64,000 nucleotides of DNA from NCBI GenBank assembly GCA_051000345.1, contig JBPCOJ010000022.1, forward strand, positions 11,380-75,379, read 5' to 3'. Made by a program: the position numbers and the translations under genes. How positions within the stretch are numbered: the stretch's first letter is position 1; each line of letters starts with the position of its first letter. This document shows, in pieces, positions 45,931 to 53,906 of the stretch. Under the pieces are notes generated by a model. That model did not search any database. It was not told where the DNA came from and saw only the letters and a program-made list of their open reading frames with translations. Origin of the DNA: JBHENC01 sp051000345. GTDB taxonomy: Bacteria; Acidobacteriota; Blastocatellia; Pyrinomonadales; Pyrinomonadaceae.

Positions 45931-46235
45931 GTGGCCTGTTGCTCCTTGGTTCTCAAGAGTTCGCCGTTCTGTCTTTACCACTATGGCGAAAGCTCTGTAT
46001 TTAGAAAGTAAAAATTAGATGAATTATAGACGCTTCTGGATGCAAAAGTGTTGCATTTTCAATTAAATTGTATCCAGAACCGCCGGTATTTAAGTCTTGC
46101 GACTCCTCTGCGTTCAACTACGAAGTTTGCGAAACCGGAGATTATAAATAACCTTTAAGGGAAAAGCTAGAGAAATCTTTTGCATAATCTAAAACCCGCC
46201 GAACAATGAAGAAAACTAACGTAGGAACGCACTAA

Positions 46236-46295
46236 AAAGTGCCGCCCGCGCTTATCCGTAGCAAGTTGTTAGCTTGTGGGTAGGGCGCGGGCGGC
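46236..46295 (-). terminator. Terminator downstream of the HU gene
   Basis: GC-rich 11-base arms (46241-46251 and 46285-46295) are perfectly complementary and enclose a 33-base loop with a weaker inner hairpin. On the minus strand the stem is followed by ACTTTTTAG. It lies 35 bases past the HU stop. The rest of the gap 45931-46329 holds only a TATAAT box at 46023-46028. Confidence 0.8.
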
Positions 46296-46329
46296 CATTT
46301 TGTTAATAATGGTGACGTGTTTGTATTAT

Positions 46330-46650
46330 TTACTTCTTTTTCGGCACTACTGCATCCTTCATGCCTTTGCCGACGCGGAATTTAAGCGTGGTTTTGGCCG
46401 GAATCTGGATGGTCTCGCCCGTCGCAGGATTACGTCCCTCGCGCGCTTTGCGTTGTGAGAGAACGAGTTTGCCGAACCCGGGAAGCACAAATTCACCGTT
46501 ATTTTTGACTTCCCGTCCGGCCAAAGCCGCGAGTTCGTCGAAAATCTCCTTCACTTGGGTGCGTTTCAGGCTGGATTTTTCAGCGAAGTGATTAATCACC
46601 TCGGATTGTGTCATGCGTTTCTTGCTGGTTGCTGCCGCTTTTGTCGCCAT
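46330..46650 (-). CDS. HU family DNA-binding protein
   Basis: The 106-residue product is a bacterial HU/IHF protein with a short Lys/Ala-rich N-terminal extension. It then shows MTQSEVINHFAEKSSLKRTQVKEIFDEL, VLPGFGKLVLSQRKAREGRNPATGETIQIPAKTTLKFRVGKGMKDAV, including the GRNPATGE DNA-intercalating arm. It compacts and bends DNA as a dimer. ATG 46650 is chosen because the alternative TTG ten codons upstream would contain the GGAGG ribosome site. Confidence 0.94.
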   Translation of the reverse strand: MATKAAATSKKRMTQSEVINHFAEKSSLKRTQVKEIFDELAALAGREVKNNGEFVLPGFGKLVLSQRKAREGRNPATGETIQIPAKTTLKFRVGKGMKDAVVPKKK

Positions 46651-46840
46651 GGCGTGGTTTGTACACCTCCGATTATTCAAGGAAAATTAAAAAGCGTGGA
46701 AACATATAGCACACACGGGCGCTGAAAGTCTCCATAAATCGCCGATTTTTTAACGGATCAGGCAAAAAAAACGTGTTTTCCCGATTCGTGACGTTAAAAT
46801 ACGCTTTCTGCTGCTTTATTGAAATTATTTCTCGGGAAAA

Positions 46841-46873
46841 TCCAAAAAATAAAAAGCGGCTGTTGACCGCTTT
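46841..46873 (-). terminator. Rho-independent terminator downstream of tRNA-Pro
   Basis: A 7-base stem (46853-46859 with 46867-46873) and 7-base loop are followed on the minus strand by a tract of five T, an A and six T. It is placed to end transcription of tRNA-Pro, but a 99-bp MITE now lies between the two. Confidence 0.85.
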
Positions 46874-46879
46874 CTCTTA

Positions 46880-46996
46880 AACTTGAAAGGCGTTGTTGCA
46901 TAAATCTATATATTGCGGTTTCGGGTCTGAAATTTGACGGGTCTTCCACAATATATGGGCACAAAACCCTATTTATGCAACAAAGCCAACTTGAAA
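46880..46996. mobile_element. 99-bp MITE with IS903-like ends and 9-bp target duplication
   Basis: The element spans 46889-46987. Its terminal inverted repeats (46889-46905 and 46971-46987) match at 16 of 17 positions; the right one reads outward-in GGCTTTGTTGCATAAAT. This is very close to the 18-bp end of IS903 in the IS5 family. It is flanked on both sides by the same 9 bases, AACTTGAAA (46880-46888 and 46988-46996); IS903 makes 9-bp duplications. The inside is also palindromic around ATATATTG and CAATATAT and codes for nothing. A transposase in trans is required. Confidence 0.93.
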
Positions 46997-47064
46997 TATG
47001 AATCGGGCAAAGGGCTTTAACAGTGACTATGGTTAAGCCTGCTGTCCTTACAAAGAAAAGATTA

Positions 47065-47138
47065 TCGGGGTGCCGGGATTCGAACTCGGGACCTCTCGCT
47101 CCCAAAGCGAGCGCTCCACCAGGCTGAGCTACACCCCG
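47065..47138 (-). tRNA. tRNA-Pro(TGG)
   Basis: The 74-base gene folds completely: acceptor CGGGGTG with CACCCCG, D arm with GCTC/GAGC, anticodon stem CTCGC/GCGAG with loop TTTGGGA (anticodon TGG, G37), and T stem around TTCGAAT. The discriminator is A and CCA is not encoded. Its first 10 bases overlap the end of the HNH gene on the same strand. Confidence 0.95.
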
Positions 47139-47623
47139 TCAGGAATTTCTTTAACGCCTGCGTGAACTGCTGCATGACAGTTCTTGCAGAGGAGTATACA
47201 CTTTTTTAGTTCGGCAAGCGTGCGTTCCCAAGACCATCCGCGCATTGATTTATATTTCGGGTCTTTAGCCGAGCGATCTCTGTGATGAAAATCAAGCGCA
47301 CAGGAATAATCGCCGAAACCGCACAACCGACATCGTCCGCCACTGTACTCGATAGCCTTGAGCCGTTTTTCCTGACCTGTCTTGGTCGTGTATGCGTTGT
47401 GGCATGAGCCGCATATTGCGCGCTTGTGACCGTAGAATTTCGCCGGATTAACTTCACCACATTGACAGCACTTGTGGACTATCGCAGCGAGCTTGGGCTG
47501 CGTTCTCAAATTATATTTGAGCAACCAATAGCGCGCACCAGTCGGCGATATTCCAAGTGATACGGCGATGGCACGCGTGCTCGATCCGCGTTCGACGAGT
47601 TTCTCCAAAGCTGCTTTTTCCAT
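47129..47623 (-). CDS. HNH endonuclease with N-terminal helix-turn-helix
   Basis: The 164-residue product begins with a helix-turn-helix (STRAIAVSLGISPTGARYWLLKYNL), followed by a Cys pair (CCQCGEV, CGSCH). It then has an HNH core with CRLCGFGDYSCALDFHHRD and CILLCKNCHAAVH. Proteins of this build act as free-standing homing or phage-type nucleases. The start is ATG 47623, with AAGG 9 bases upstream. The last codons run into the 5' end of tRNA-Pro, and the stop codon TAG is bases 8-10 of the tRNA. This suggests insertion beside the tRNA. Target unknown. Confidence 0.88.
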   Translation of the reverse strand: MEKAALEKLVERGSSTRAIAVSLGISPTGARYWLLKYNLRTQPKLAAIVHKCCQCGEVNPAKFYGHKRAICGSCHNAYTTKTGQEKRLKAIEYSGGRCRLCGFGDYSCALDFHHRDRSAKDPKYKSMRGWSWERTLAELKKCILLCKNCHAAVHAGVKEIPDGV

Positions 47624-47681
47624 ACCCGTAACCTTACACAAAATTCGGTTTCATACGGCAATGCGCTTGTCTTCGAGAGGC

Positions 47682-48335
47682 TTATTTTAGCGGACGAATT
47701 AATTGCCGGTCAAGTTCTGTTGTTCGCAAATAATCAAGGAGAAACGTGCGTGCGGTTTGGAGCGCGCGGGCGCGGTGGCTGATCTGCGCTTTGATCGTAG
47801 GCGACAGCGAGGCGAAGCTTTCGTCGTAATTTTCCGGCACAAAAACCGGATCGTAGCCGAAGCCGTCCGTGCCGCGCGGCGTAGCGGCAATGCGTCCTGC
47901 GCAGATTCCTTCGGACGCGTAAATTAGATTTCCGTTCGGGTCGGCAATCGCAATGGCGCACACGAAACGCGCGCGACGAGACTTATTGCCGGTGCAGTCC
48001 AAATTATGTAATAGCAGCGCGGTGCGTTCGGCATCGGTGGCGTTTTCGCCTGCATAGCGGGCCGACAAAACACCGGGCGCGCCATCGAGCGCTTCGACTT
48101 CGAGGCCGGAATCGTCTGCGAGCGCGAGCAGTTGCGTCGCTTGCGAGTAAGCAACGGCCTTGAGCGCCGCGTTGTCGGCGAACGTCGCACCGGTTTCGAC
48201 GACTTCCGGAACGCGCGCAAATTCCTGCAAGCTTCGGAGACGCACGGGCAAATCCGCCAAAAGCGAGCGCAGTTCTTTGACTTTGCCTGCGTTGCGTGTT
48301 GCGATGAGTAGCGGCAAAGATGTGGGTGTTGCCAT
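47682..48335 (-). CDS. rdgB: XTP/dITP pyrophosphatase RdgB (HAM1 family)
   Basis: The 217-residue product removes non-canonical purine triphosphates (XTP, dITP, ITP) by cleaving off pyrophosphate, keeping them out of DNA and RNA. It shows the family start LLIATRNAGKVKELRSLL, ETGATFADNAALKA, LADDSGLEVEALDGAPGVLSARYAG, then GFGYDPVFVPE and SHRARAL near the end. Length is standard. It lies 58 bases upstream of the HNH gene on the same strand. Confidence 0.96.
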   Translation of the reverse strand: MATPTSLPLLIATRNAGKVKELRSLLADLPVRLRSLQEFARVPEVVETGATFADNAALKAVAYSQATQLLALADDSGLEVEALDGAPGVLSARYAGENATDAERTALLLHNLDCTGNKSRRARFVCAIAIADPNGNLIYASEGICAGRIAATPRGTDGFGYDPVFVPENYDESFASLSPTIKAQISHRARALQTARTFLLDYLRTTELDRQLIRPLK

Positions 48336-48516
48336 TCGGAGAAATTTTTAGCAGGAAAATTACTTGAGTAAATTCAGATTAATCGGCGCACAAAATATTG
48401 TTTTGCAAGGTAGATGGTTTCGCGCTTACAATCAAGTCTTAAGCATTGCACGCTGGCAATCACGTTGATAGCTGCGCGGCGTGCTCGAATTTTTCAAAAA
48501 GGCGCTCGCATAACAT

Positions 48517-49872
48517 TTGGACACCAGCACTTCATTTGCAGAGCAGTTGACGGGCGACGAGACTCTGCGCGCCGCCGCATCCCGCGATGACTACGATAGC
48601 GCAACAGCGCAACTCGGTATATGGCTGCTCGCTCTGCGCAGTTTTTTCAAGCCGCACAATTGTCCTTTGACGGAAACAGAGCGCCCGGCCTTGTTGACGC
48701 GCAACTGGCACAGCGAACTTCACATTGCGCGGCAAACCATTCTCAACTGCTCGCAGCTCGCGCTCGATTCGCTCCATCATACGGAAGCGAACGAAGCCGC
48801 GTTGGAGAATGAAGCCGAACTAGATTTTCTCGCCGCCGCCGAAGCGAAAACCGAACAATCGACAGCGCCGGATAATTTTTCTATGGCTGCCTTAAGTGAA
48901 TCGCTGGCGGACGCGCGCACCGTTTGCGATGCGATGCTCGATGCGGAATTCGTGGGCTTTCACACTTGGGCGAGCTTCGGAAGGATTCTAGCGCGCGAGG
49001 TCGAACGCACGGGCGCGCTCCAAGCGATTGCACGCTCCGTGCGGCATCGTGAGAACGCGAAATTGCAGCAGCCCTTGCTCGCGCTGACACGCAATCTGCA
49101 TGTATCCGAAACACTCGGCGGCGATATGCTTCGCGTCTTTTCCGAACTGGCAAATCTGCTCGATAGGCTTCGCGTCGTCGAAAATTTTTTGCGACTGGAT
49201 CAACCGCTCAAACAAACGCTGCCGCTCTTTACGCTCGTACACGAAGATGCGCGCAAGCTGCTCGCCTTTGTGGAAACGCGTGCGATGCGTGTGGAGAATC
49301 TGGACGAAGCTGTTTTCGATGCGCTCGACGGCACGACCTACGCCATCGGCATGGAACTACGCAAGGTTTTCGCTCACGAACTCGCGGGCTTGAGCGCGCT
49401 GCGGCAAGCGCCCGCGATTTACGCCAGAGTCGAGAACGCACACGGCCTCCTGCGCGATTCCTTTCAGCAATCGACGGTGGCGCTCGCCCAAGTTTTTGAC
49501 CCGACGCTGGACGGCACACGGCTCTTTAATCAATTTCAAACGAAGCTCGATCAATCGCTTGCCCTGCGCGCGGATTTGTGGGCGCTGCTGCAACTCGTGC
49601 GGCGCGCAGAAAAAGAGCGCGAGCGTTATCCCGTCGCGCGACTGCTCGAACGTCTGGCGGAGTTTCGTGAAGGCAGTTTGCGTTATCTGATGTATAAAGA
49701 CTGGGAAGCGTGCGAGCGTTTTATCGAAGAGGTATCGGCGGCGCGCGGCGCTGTCGAACTGACGCCCGTGCTGCATCGCTTCGCCGCTTACTTTGAAACA
49801 CTGCACGGACAGATCAATATGCGCGCAGTGCTTGCCGATCATCCCTTCGATTATTCCACGCCGGAAAATTAA
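48517..49872 (+). CDS. Unrecognised soluble helical protein
   Basis: I do not recognise this 451-residue product. It has no signal peptide or membrane segment and is rich in Ala, Leu, Arg and Glu, predicting an all-helical fold. Two distinctive stretches are CDAMLDAEFVGFHTWASFGRI near 130-155 and SLRYLMYKDWEACERFIEEV near the C-terminus. It starts with TTG in a frame that stays open to 49872. Codon use matches the neighbours, so it looks native. The next gene is convergent, 8 bases away. Confidence 0.7.
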   Translation: MDTSTSFAEQLTGDETLRAAASRDDYDSATAQLGIWLLALRSFFKPHNCPLTETERPALLTRNWHSELHIARQTILNCSQLALDSLHHTEANEAALENEAELDFLAAAEAKTEQSTAPDNFSMAALSESLADARTVCDAMLDAEFVGFHTWASFGRILAREVERTGALQAIARSVRHRENAKLQQPLLALTRNLHVSETLGGDMLRVFSELANLLDRLRVVENFLRLDQPLKQTLPLFTLVHEDARKLLAFVETRAMRVENLDEAVFDALDGTTYAIGMELRKVFAHELAGLSALRQAPAIYARVENAHGLLRDSFQQSTVALAQVFDPTLDGTRLFNQFQTKLDQSLALRADLWALLQLVRRAEKERERYPVARLLERLAEFREGSLRYLMYKDWEACERFIEEVSAARGAVELTPVLHRFAAYFETLHGQINMRAVLADHPFDYSTPEN

Positions 49873-49880
49873 CTGTGCCG

Positions 49881-51623
49881 CTACTTTCCTTCGTCGCGTG
49901 TGAACTGTGTGACGAGCGCACCGAACTGCCCGAATGATGAATGTGTTATTCGCACAAAGCCTTCGTCTGCGAGCCGCGTTTCCGTCGCCGCGAATTGAAG
50001 TTGATCGAGCGCGCTTTGTAGTTCGTTCACTTTCGCGCGGCCTTCGCGCGAGCCGCCGTGAGATGCGAGGAAGCGTATAAAATCGCGCGCAGGCTCTTTG
50101 TCGTTTGTTAAGGTAAGCGCTCCCGTCGAGTTTGCGACGAGCGGCGCGCGCGTGGTCAAAGCGAAACTATTAAGTGAAGCAAGCGAGCGTTTTTCTTTGC
50201 GTGCAGCTAAACAGCGGCGCAGCATTTCTGACTGTCCCATCAGCACGCGCCCGTCGACGAAGCTCGCGGCTCCGCGCGCGGCGTCTCTTGAAATCAGCAA
50301 TTCCGCATCGCCGATGCGCTCCACTCGCGGGCTTGCGCCGAGCCTTCCGGCAACAATCGTCTTCAAAGCTTTCTCGTCCTTTGCTTCGACAATCAACACC
50401 GTGCTTTCGCCGGTATTATCGAGCCGCGCCGTCGCCGCTTCAGAGCCGACGGCGCGCAAAAACCGATTCGCGTCGTCGATTCCGTAAGACTCTAGCGCGA
50501 GGTTCAGAAAAGGCTGCACAAGCGTTCCGCTGACAGGATCGAGCTGCGATGACACGAGATTGTTCAAACCGCGCCATGCTTGAAGCGGCTCGCGGTAATT
50601 GTAGCGCGTCACGGAATAAGCGTCGGCGGGCAAAAAATCGTAGACATCGGACGCGGCGCGCGCGTTCGCGGCAAGCGGCTCCGCCAGATTTGCGGCGATA
50701 CCATTTTGCAGCGTAAGGAAATAACGGTCTTCGATTTGATTGTTCGCAAGGCGCGCGCTCCATCCGACATCGCCGAGAATTTTACCCGCGAATCCGGGCA
50801 ACAGACTCGCGGCGAAACTCTGCGCGCGTGGATTGATCGTAATTTGATTCGCATAAACGGCGGCGGCGAGTTCCAGTAGTTTCGCTGCTCCCGCCTGTGA
50901 GACATATCCGAAAGCGAGCGCAGAGTATCCCCCGACGCGCTTGCGCATAGCTTCGAGTCGCGCGTTTCCGGCGAGGCTAGGGCGTTCGCCGCGCTGCACT
51001 GCGAGACATGCGCGCACAATTTGTTCGTCGTTGCCGATCACGGCGCGGCTGTCCATGACCGCCGCGATAATCCGCCGCGCGCTTGCTTCATCGCCCTTCA
51101 CGGATTCGGTTGCATCGTGCCAGACGATCCACTGCGCGCCGTCAACTTCCTTTTTCTCGACGCTCGTTTGCGAGAATGCCCTGCGCGCGAATTCGCCGAT
51201 TCGTTTTTCGACGGCGGCGCGCGTGCGGCCTTCTCCCGTATGCGTTTCGAGAATAACGGCGGCGCGCGGCTTCAAGTTGTTCGTGTTGAGATCGAAGCCC
51301 GCGATTGTGACGGCGACTTGCGCGCGCGCAAACACCACCGCATCCGCCGGGCCTATGCCAGTCCACGCGGCGAGGCGGCTCAACCATCCGACGTTTTTGA
51401 AATTGGAATCGAGACCGGCGGGCGCGGCGAGCTTTGTCCACGCGTCTGTTTCTGTCAGCGCGCTCAATACGTCCGGCAAATTATTCACTTCGATATACAG
51501 AAGCGAATCGGCGGGCGCGGCGGCGGTCATGTCTGCTTTCGGCGAATGATTCCACCACAGCCATAAAAAACAGGCGAGCGCAAACGCGGCGATTAAAAGC
51601 AAAAGCTTGCGAGAAAATATCAT
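49881..51623 (-). CDS. Membrane-anchored DUF3352-like protein
   Basis: The 580-residue product starts at ATG 51623, just before a membrane anchor (KLLLLIAAFALACFLWLWW). The frame is open 20 codons further upstream, but those would precede the anchor with an unlikely sequence. The rest is a large extracytoplasmic region that begins with AAPADSLLYIEVNNLPDVLSAL, matching the DUF3352 pattern of a protein from cyanobacteria and others. Later parts repeat the theme DGRVLMGQSEMLRRCLAARK. Function is unknown. It faces the previous gene across 8 bases. Confidence 0.72.
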   Translation of the reverse strand: MIFSRKLLLLIAAFALACFLWLWWNHSPKADMTAAAPADSLLYIEVNNLPDVLSALTETDAWTKLAAPAGLDSNFKNVGWLSRLAAWTGIGPADAVVFARAQVAVTIAGFDLNTNNLKPRAAVILETHTGEGRTRAAVEKRIGEFARRAFSQTSVEKKEVDGAQWIVWHDATESVKGDEASARRIIAAVMDSRAVIGNDEQIVRACLAVQRGERPSLAGNARLEAMRKRVGGYSALAFGYVSQAGAAKLLELAAAVYANQITINPRAQSFAASLLPGFAGKILGDVGWSARLANNQIEDRYFLTLQNGIAANLAEPLAANARAASDVYDFLPADAYSVTRYNYREPLQAWRGLNNLVSSQLDPVSGTLVQPFLNLALESYGIDDANRFLRAVGSEAATARLDNTGESTVLIVEAKDEKALKTIVAGRLGASPRVERIGDAELLISRDAARGAASFVDGRVLMGQSEMLRRCLAARKEKRSLASLNSFALTTRAPLVANSTGALTLTNDKEPARDFIRFLASHGGSREGRAKVNELQSALDQLQFAATETRLADEGFVRITHSSFGQFGALVTQFTRDEGK

Positions 51624-51862
51624 TGCGTCACATCCTAACTGCGTCTTGCCGTGCGAGGCAAGATAGCTTGCCGTGTGAAACAAGATAGGCTGGCGAGTTC
51701 GTTCTGTTTCATGCTTCCGCGCGGCTGATTTGCCCGCCGTGAGGATTGTTGCCGCGCCTTCGCCTCTCGTGATACTTTGACTTACGATCCGGCGTTATTC
51801 AAATTTCCCACTATTTCAGCGGGAAAAATTCGCGTTCCGGCTCAAAGGTAAACAGCATACTC

Positions 51863-52702
51863 ATGTCTTATCGCCAACTACGCGCGCAGCCGCACGCCGA
51901 AGCAGATTTCGACGAATTTTTAGATCGACTTTACAAAGCTTTGACAAACGGGCAGCGTGACCCGAACGACGTGGTGCGCGATACGCTTTACGAAATTTAT
52001 TACGGCGCGATGATGAGCGGCACAGAACAGGGAACTGCGCCGAATATGAACGGGCTTTCGACAGCGGCGCGCATGGTGCTACACAATTTCGATCCGCGCA
52101 ACGTGACGACGGAGCCGGAATATTACCCGGACATAGACGCCGTAGCTTACGCCGAACGCAAGCCCTTTGTCTGGCTGTGGCAAATGTACGACCGCTCGCC
52201 GCTCGGACAGAATGCGCTGCTCGGACATCGTTTTCGCCGTATGCTCGCGCCGCTCGTCTTCAAACAAGTCGGCGCAAACTTCAAATGCTGGCACTTCGTC
52301 GAGTGGTCTTACGGCTACAACTTGTCGTTCGGCGATAACGTCGTCGTGCATCGCCATGTGCTGCTCGATGATCGCGGCGGCATAGAAATCGGCAATAATG
52401 TTTCCATCTCGGACTACGCAAACATTTATTCGCACACGCACGACATCGTGGACATCAACGACGTTGAAAACCGCACGACGCGCATCGGCGACGGCGTCCG
52501 CATCACGTATCACGCAACCGTGCTCGCCGGAGTGCAGGTCGGCGCGCAGTCGATGGTCGGCACACACGCCGTCGCCACCAAGAACGTCGAACCTTACCAC
52601 GTCAAAGTCGGTATTCCCGCCAAAACAATCCGCATCAAACCAAACGCCGTGAGCGATATATCAGCCACTGACGCAGATGTTAAAACAGCGAGCGAAAGGT
52701 AG
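51863..52702 (+). CDS. Left-handed beta-helix (hexapeptide) acyltransferase
   Basis: The 279-residue product has a helical N-terminal half (about 1-120) and a C-terminal LbH domain of the WbbJ/Maa/CatB type. The domain has hexapeptide turns in NLSFGDNVVVHRHVLLDDRG, IEIGNNVSISDYANIYSHTHD, RIGDGVRITYHATVLAGVQVG and AQSMVGTHAVATKNV, and ends with VKVGIPAKTIRIKP. The HTHD part holds the usual catalytic His. It probably transfers acetyl or another acyl group from CoA to a sugar or small acceptor. The acceptor is unknown, and no surface polysaccharide cluster is next to it. Confidence 0.88.
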   Translation: MSYRQLRAQPHAEADFDEFLDRLYKALTNGQRDPNDVVRDTLYEIYYGAMMSGTEQGTAPNMNGLSTAARMVLHNFDPRNVTTEPEYYPDIDAVAYAERKPFVWLWQMYDRSPLGQNALLGHRFRRMLAPLVFKQVGANFKCWHFVEWSYGYNLSFGDNVVVHRHVLLDDRGGIEIGNNVSISDYANIYSHTHDIVDINDVENRTTRIGDGVRITYHATVLAGVQVGAQSMVGTHAVATKNVEPYHVKVGIPAKTIRIKPNAVSDISATDADVKTASER

Positions 52703-52727
52703 TTGTTGCTTAATTGTGGTATCTAAA

Positions 52728-53159
52728 ATGAGCAAACCTGTCATCCATCTTTGGTTACTTGATGGTATCGGGCTGATTATTTCTCATCCATCGGGAGTAT
52801 CATATTCAAATCAAACAGGCGGGTACGCTTGCCTTCATCCTGAAATGGAAGGCGCATTCATTCCTTTAATTGATGAGCTTATAAATCAGCAGGCGAAGCT
52901 TTTAGAATATTTTACAGGTTCTAAGTGGAATGGAGCGTGTTTTAGAGGGATAGATGAAGAAACTGCAGGTTTTATTGATGAAGTTCTTGGTTCTTCCTTA
53001 TACACAAAAAGATTAAAGGTAAACCGAGAGAAGTTAGCTGACTCACACGAGGCATGGATTCACATTACAATTTTGACTGATGATAAAGAGGATGAGCTTA
53101 AAGAGTTTAACGGCTTCTCTAGCGATTCCGGTATAGTTACTTGGTCAAATAGCGATTGA
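52728..53159 (+). CDS. DUF6210-like protein on AT-rich, probably acquired DNA
   Basis: The 143-residue product starts at ATG 52728, next to VIHLWLLDGIGLIISHPSGV. The following YSNQTGGYACLHPEMEGAFIPL matches, as far as I recall, the DUF6210 pattern. It is soluble and acidic. Base use is striking: around 52.9 kb only about a third of bases are G or C, against well over half in neighbours. This points to recent transfer. Proteins of this kind are often solitary and include polymorphic-toxin immunity proteins, but nothing here proves that role. No toxin gene is adjacent. Confidence 0.68.
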   Translation: MSKPVIHLWLLDGIGLIISHPSGVSYSNQTGGYACLHPEMEGAFIPLIDELINQQAKLLEYFTGSKWNGACFRGIDEETAGFIDEVLGSSLYTKRLKVNREKLADSHEAWIHITILTDDKEDELKEFNGFSSDSGIVTWSNSD

Positions 53160-53313
53160 ATGATTCTTAACGCGCTTCATGAGTTTTCAGAAAGTTTGCG
53201 TAGCTATTCCCACCGTCGGTTACTGTTCTAATCACACCTTTCGACAGTTTTGCCGCCTCTTTCAACCGTTAAGTATTAAAAATCAATTTGCGTTAAACAA
53301 ACGAAAATACTGA

Positions 53314-53342
53314 TTGACAATGTTTAGCCCGTGCTGTAATCT
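53314..53342 (+). promoter_or_regulatory. Sigma-70 promoter of the pilMNOPQ operon
   Basis: A perfect TTGACA (53314-53319) is followed after exactly 17 bases by TAATCT (53337-53342). Transcription should begin near 53350, about 120 bases before the c-di-GMP riboswitch. The surrounding DNA is AT-rich. I see no gene from 53160 to 53313. Confidence 0.75.
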
Positions 53343-53470
53343 TCTTCGTGGCAGTTAGTGTTCTTTACGCCGCCTGTAAGTCATTAGCAATTTGACAATT
53401 AGCTTTCGGGGAGCGAGATGTGCCGCAGGGTAATGGAAATCAACGCGTCCTTCCTTGAATTCTCAGCCGA

Positions 53471-53568
53471 TAAAGGCACACTCCGTGCGAGCGGGGGTCG
53501 CAAAGCCTACGGAAGTCGAAACGGCGCATGTCGCGCGCATTTGAGACTTGGCCGGGTTACCGAAGTGA
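53471..53568 (+). promoter_or_regulatory. Cyclic-di-GMP-I (GEMM-I) riboswitch upstream of pilM
   Basis: The aptamer shows an AAAGGCACACTC element, then GGGGTCGCAAAGCCTACGG, the GCAAAGCC core typical of GEMM-I, and the closing GGCCGGGTTACCGAAG. The variable second helix lies between 53512 and 53548. It sits between a strong promoter and pilM, 339 bases ahead of the start, so the leader has ample room for an expression platform. I did not find a clear terminator or sequestering hairpin between 53569 and 53906, so the direction of control is not decided. Confidence 0.93.
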
Positions 53569-53906
53569 GACACACAGTCCGGCGCGTCCGGCTTCTATGT
53601 CCGCGCGCCCGCTGAAAAGTCCCTCCACTTCAGTCCACTCATTTTGAAATTTTGTCGCACGCCACTGCTTTCCGGCACGCGCACCGGCAATGTTTTCTCG
53701 AATTACCACAACGCACTCTCTCAAATAACCAATTGAGCACACATGTGCGCGTTGTCTCTCAACCAAAACATGAAACCCGCAGCCAAAAACAATTCGTCTC
53801 ATTTGAAGCACGTACGCGCCAAGCTGTCCCGTGCCAGAAAAGCGCGCGCGCGCCTTCGCCTTAGCAAACAAAAGCGATCCCAAACTTCGCAAGGAACATT
53901 CAAGTC

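Noticed and set aside
53418..53615. Small plus-strand frame of 65 codons before pilM
   Set aside because: It overlaps the c-di-GMP riboswitch and resembles no protein.
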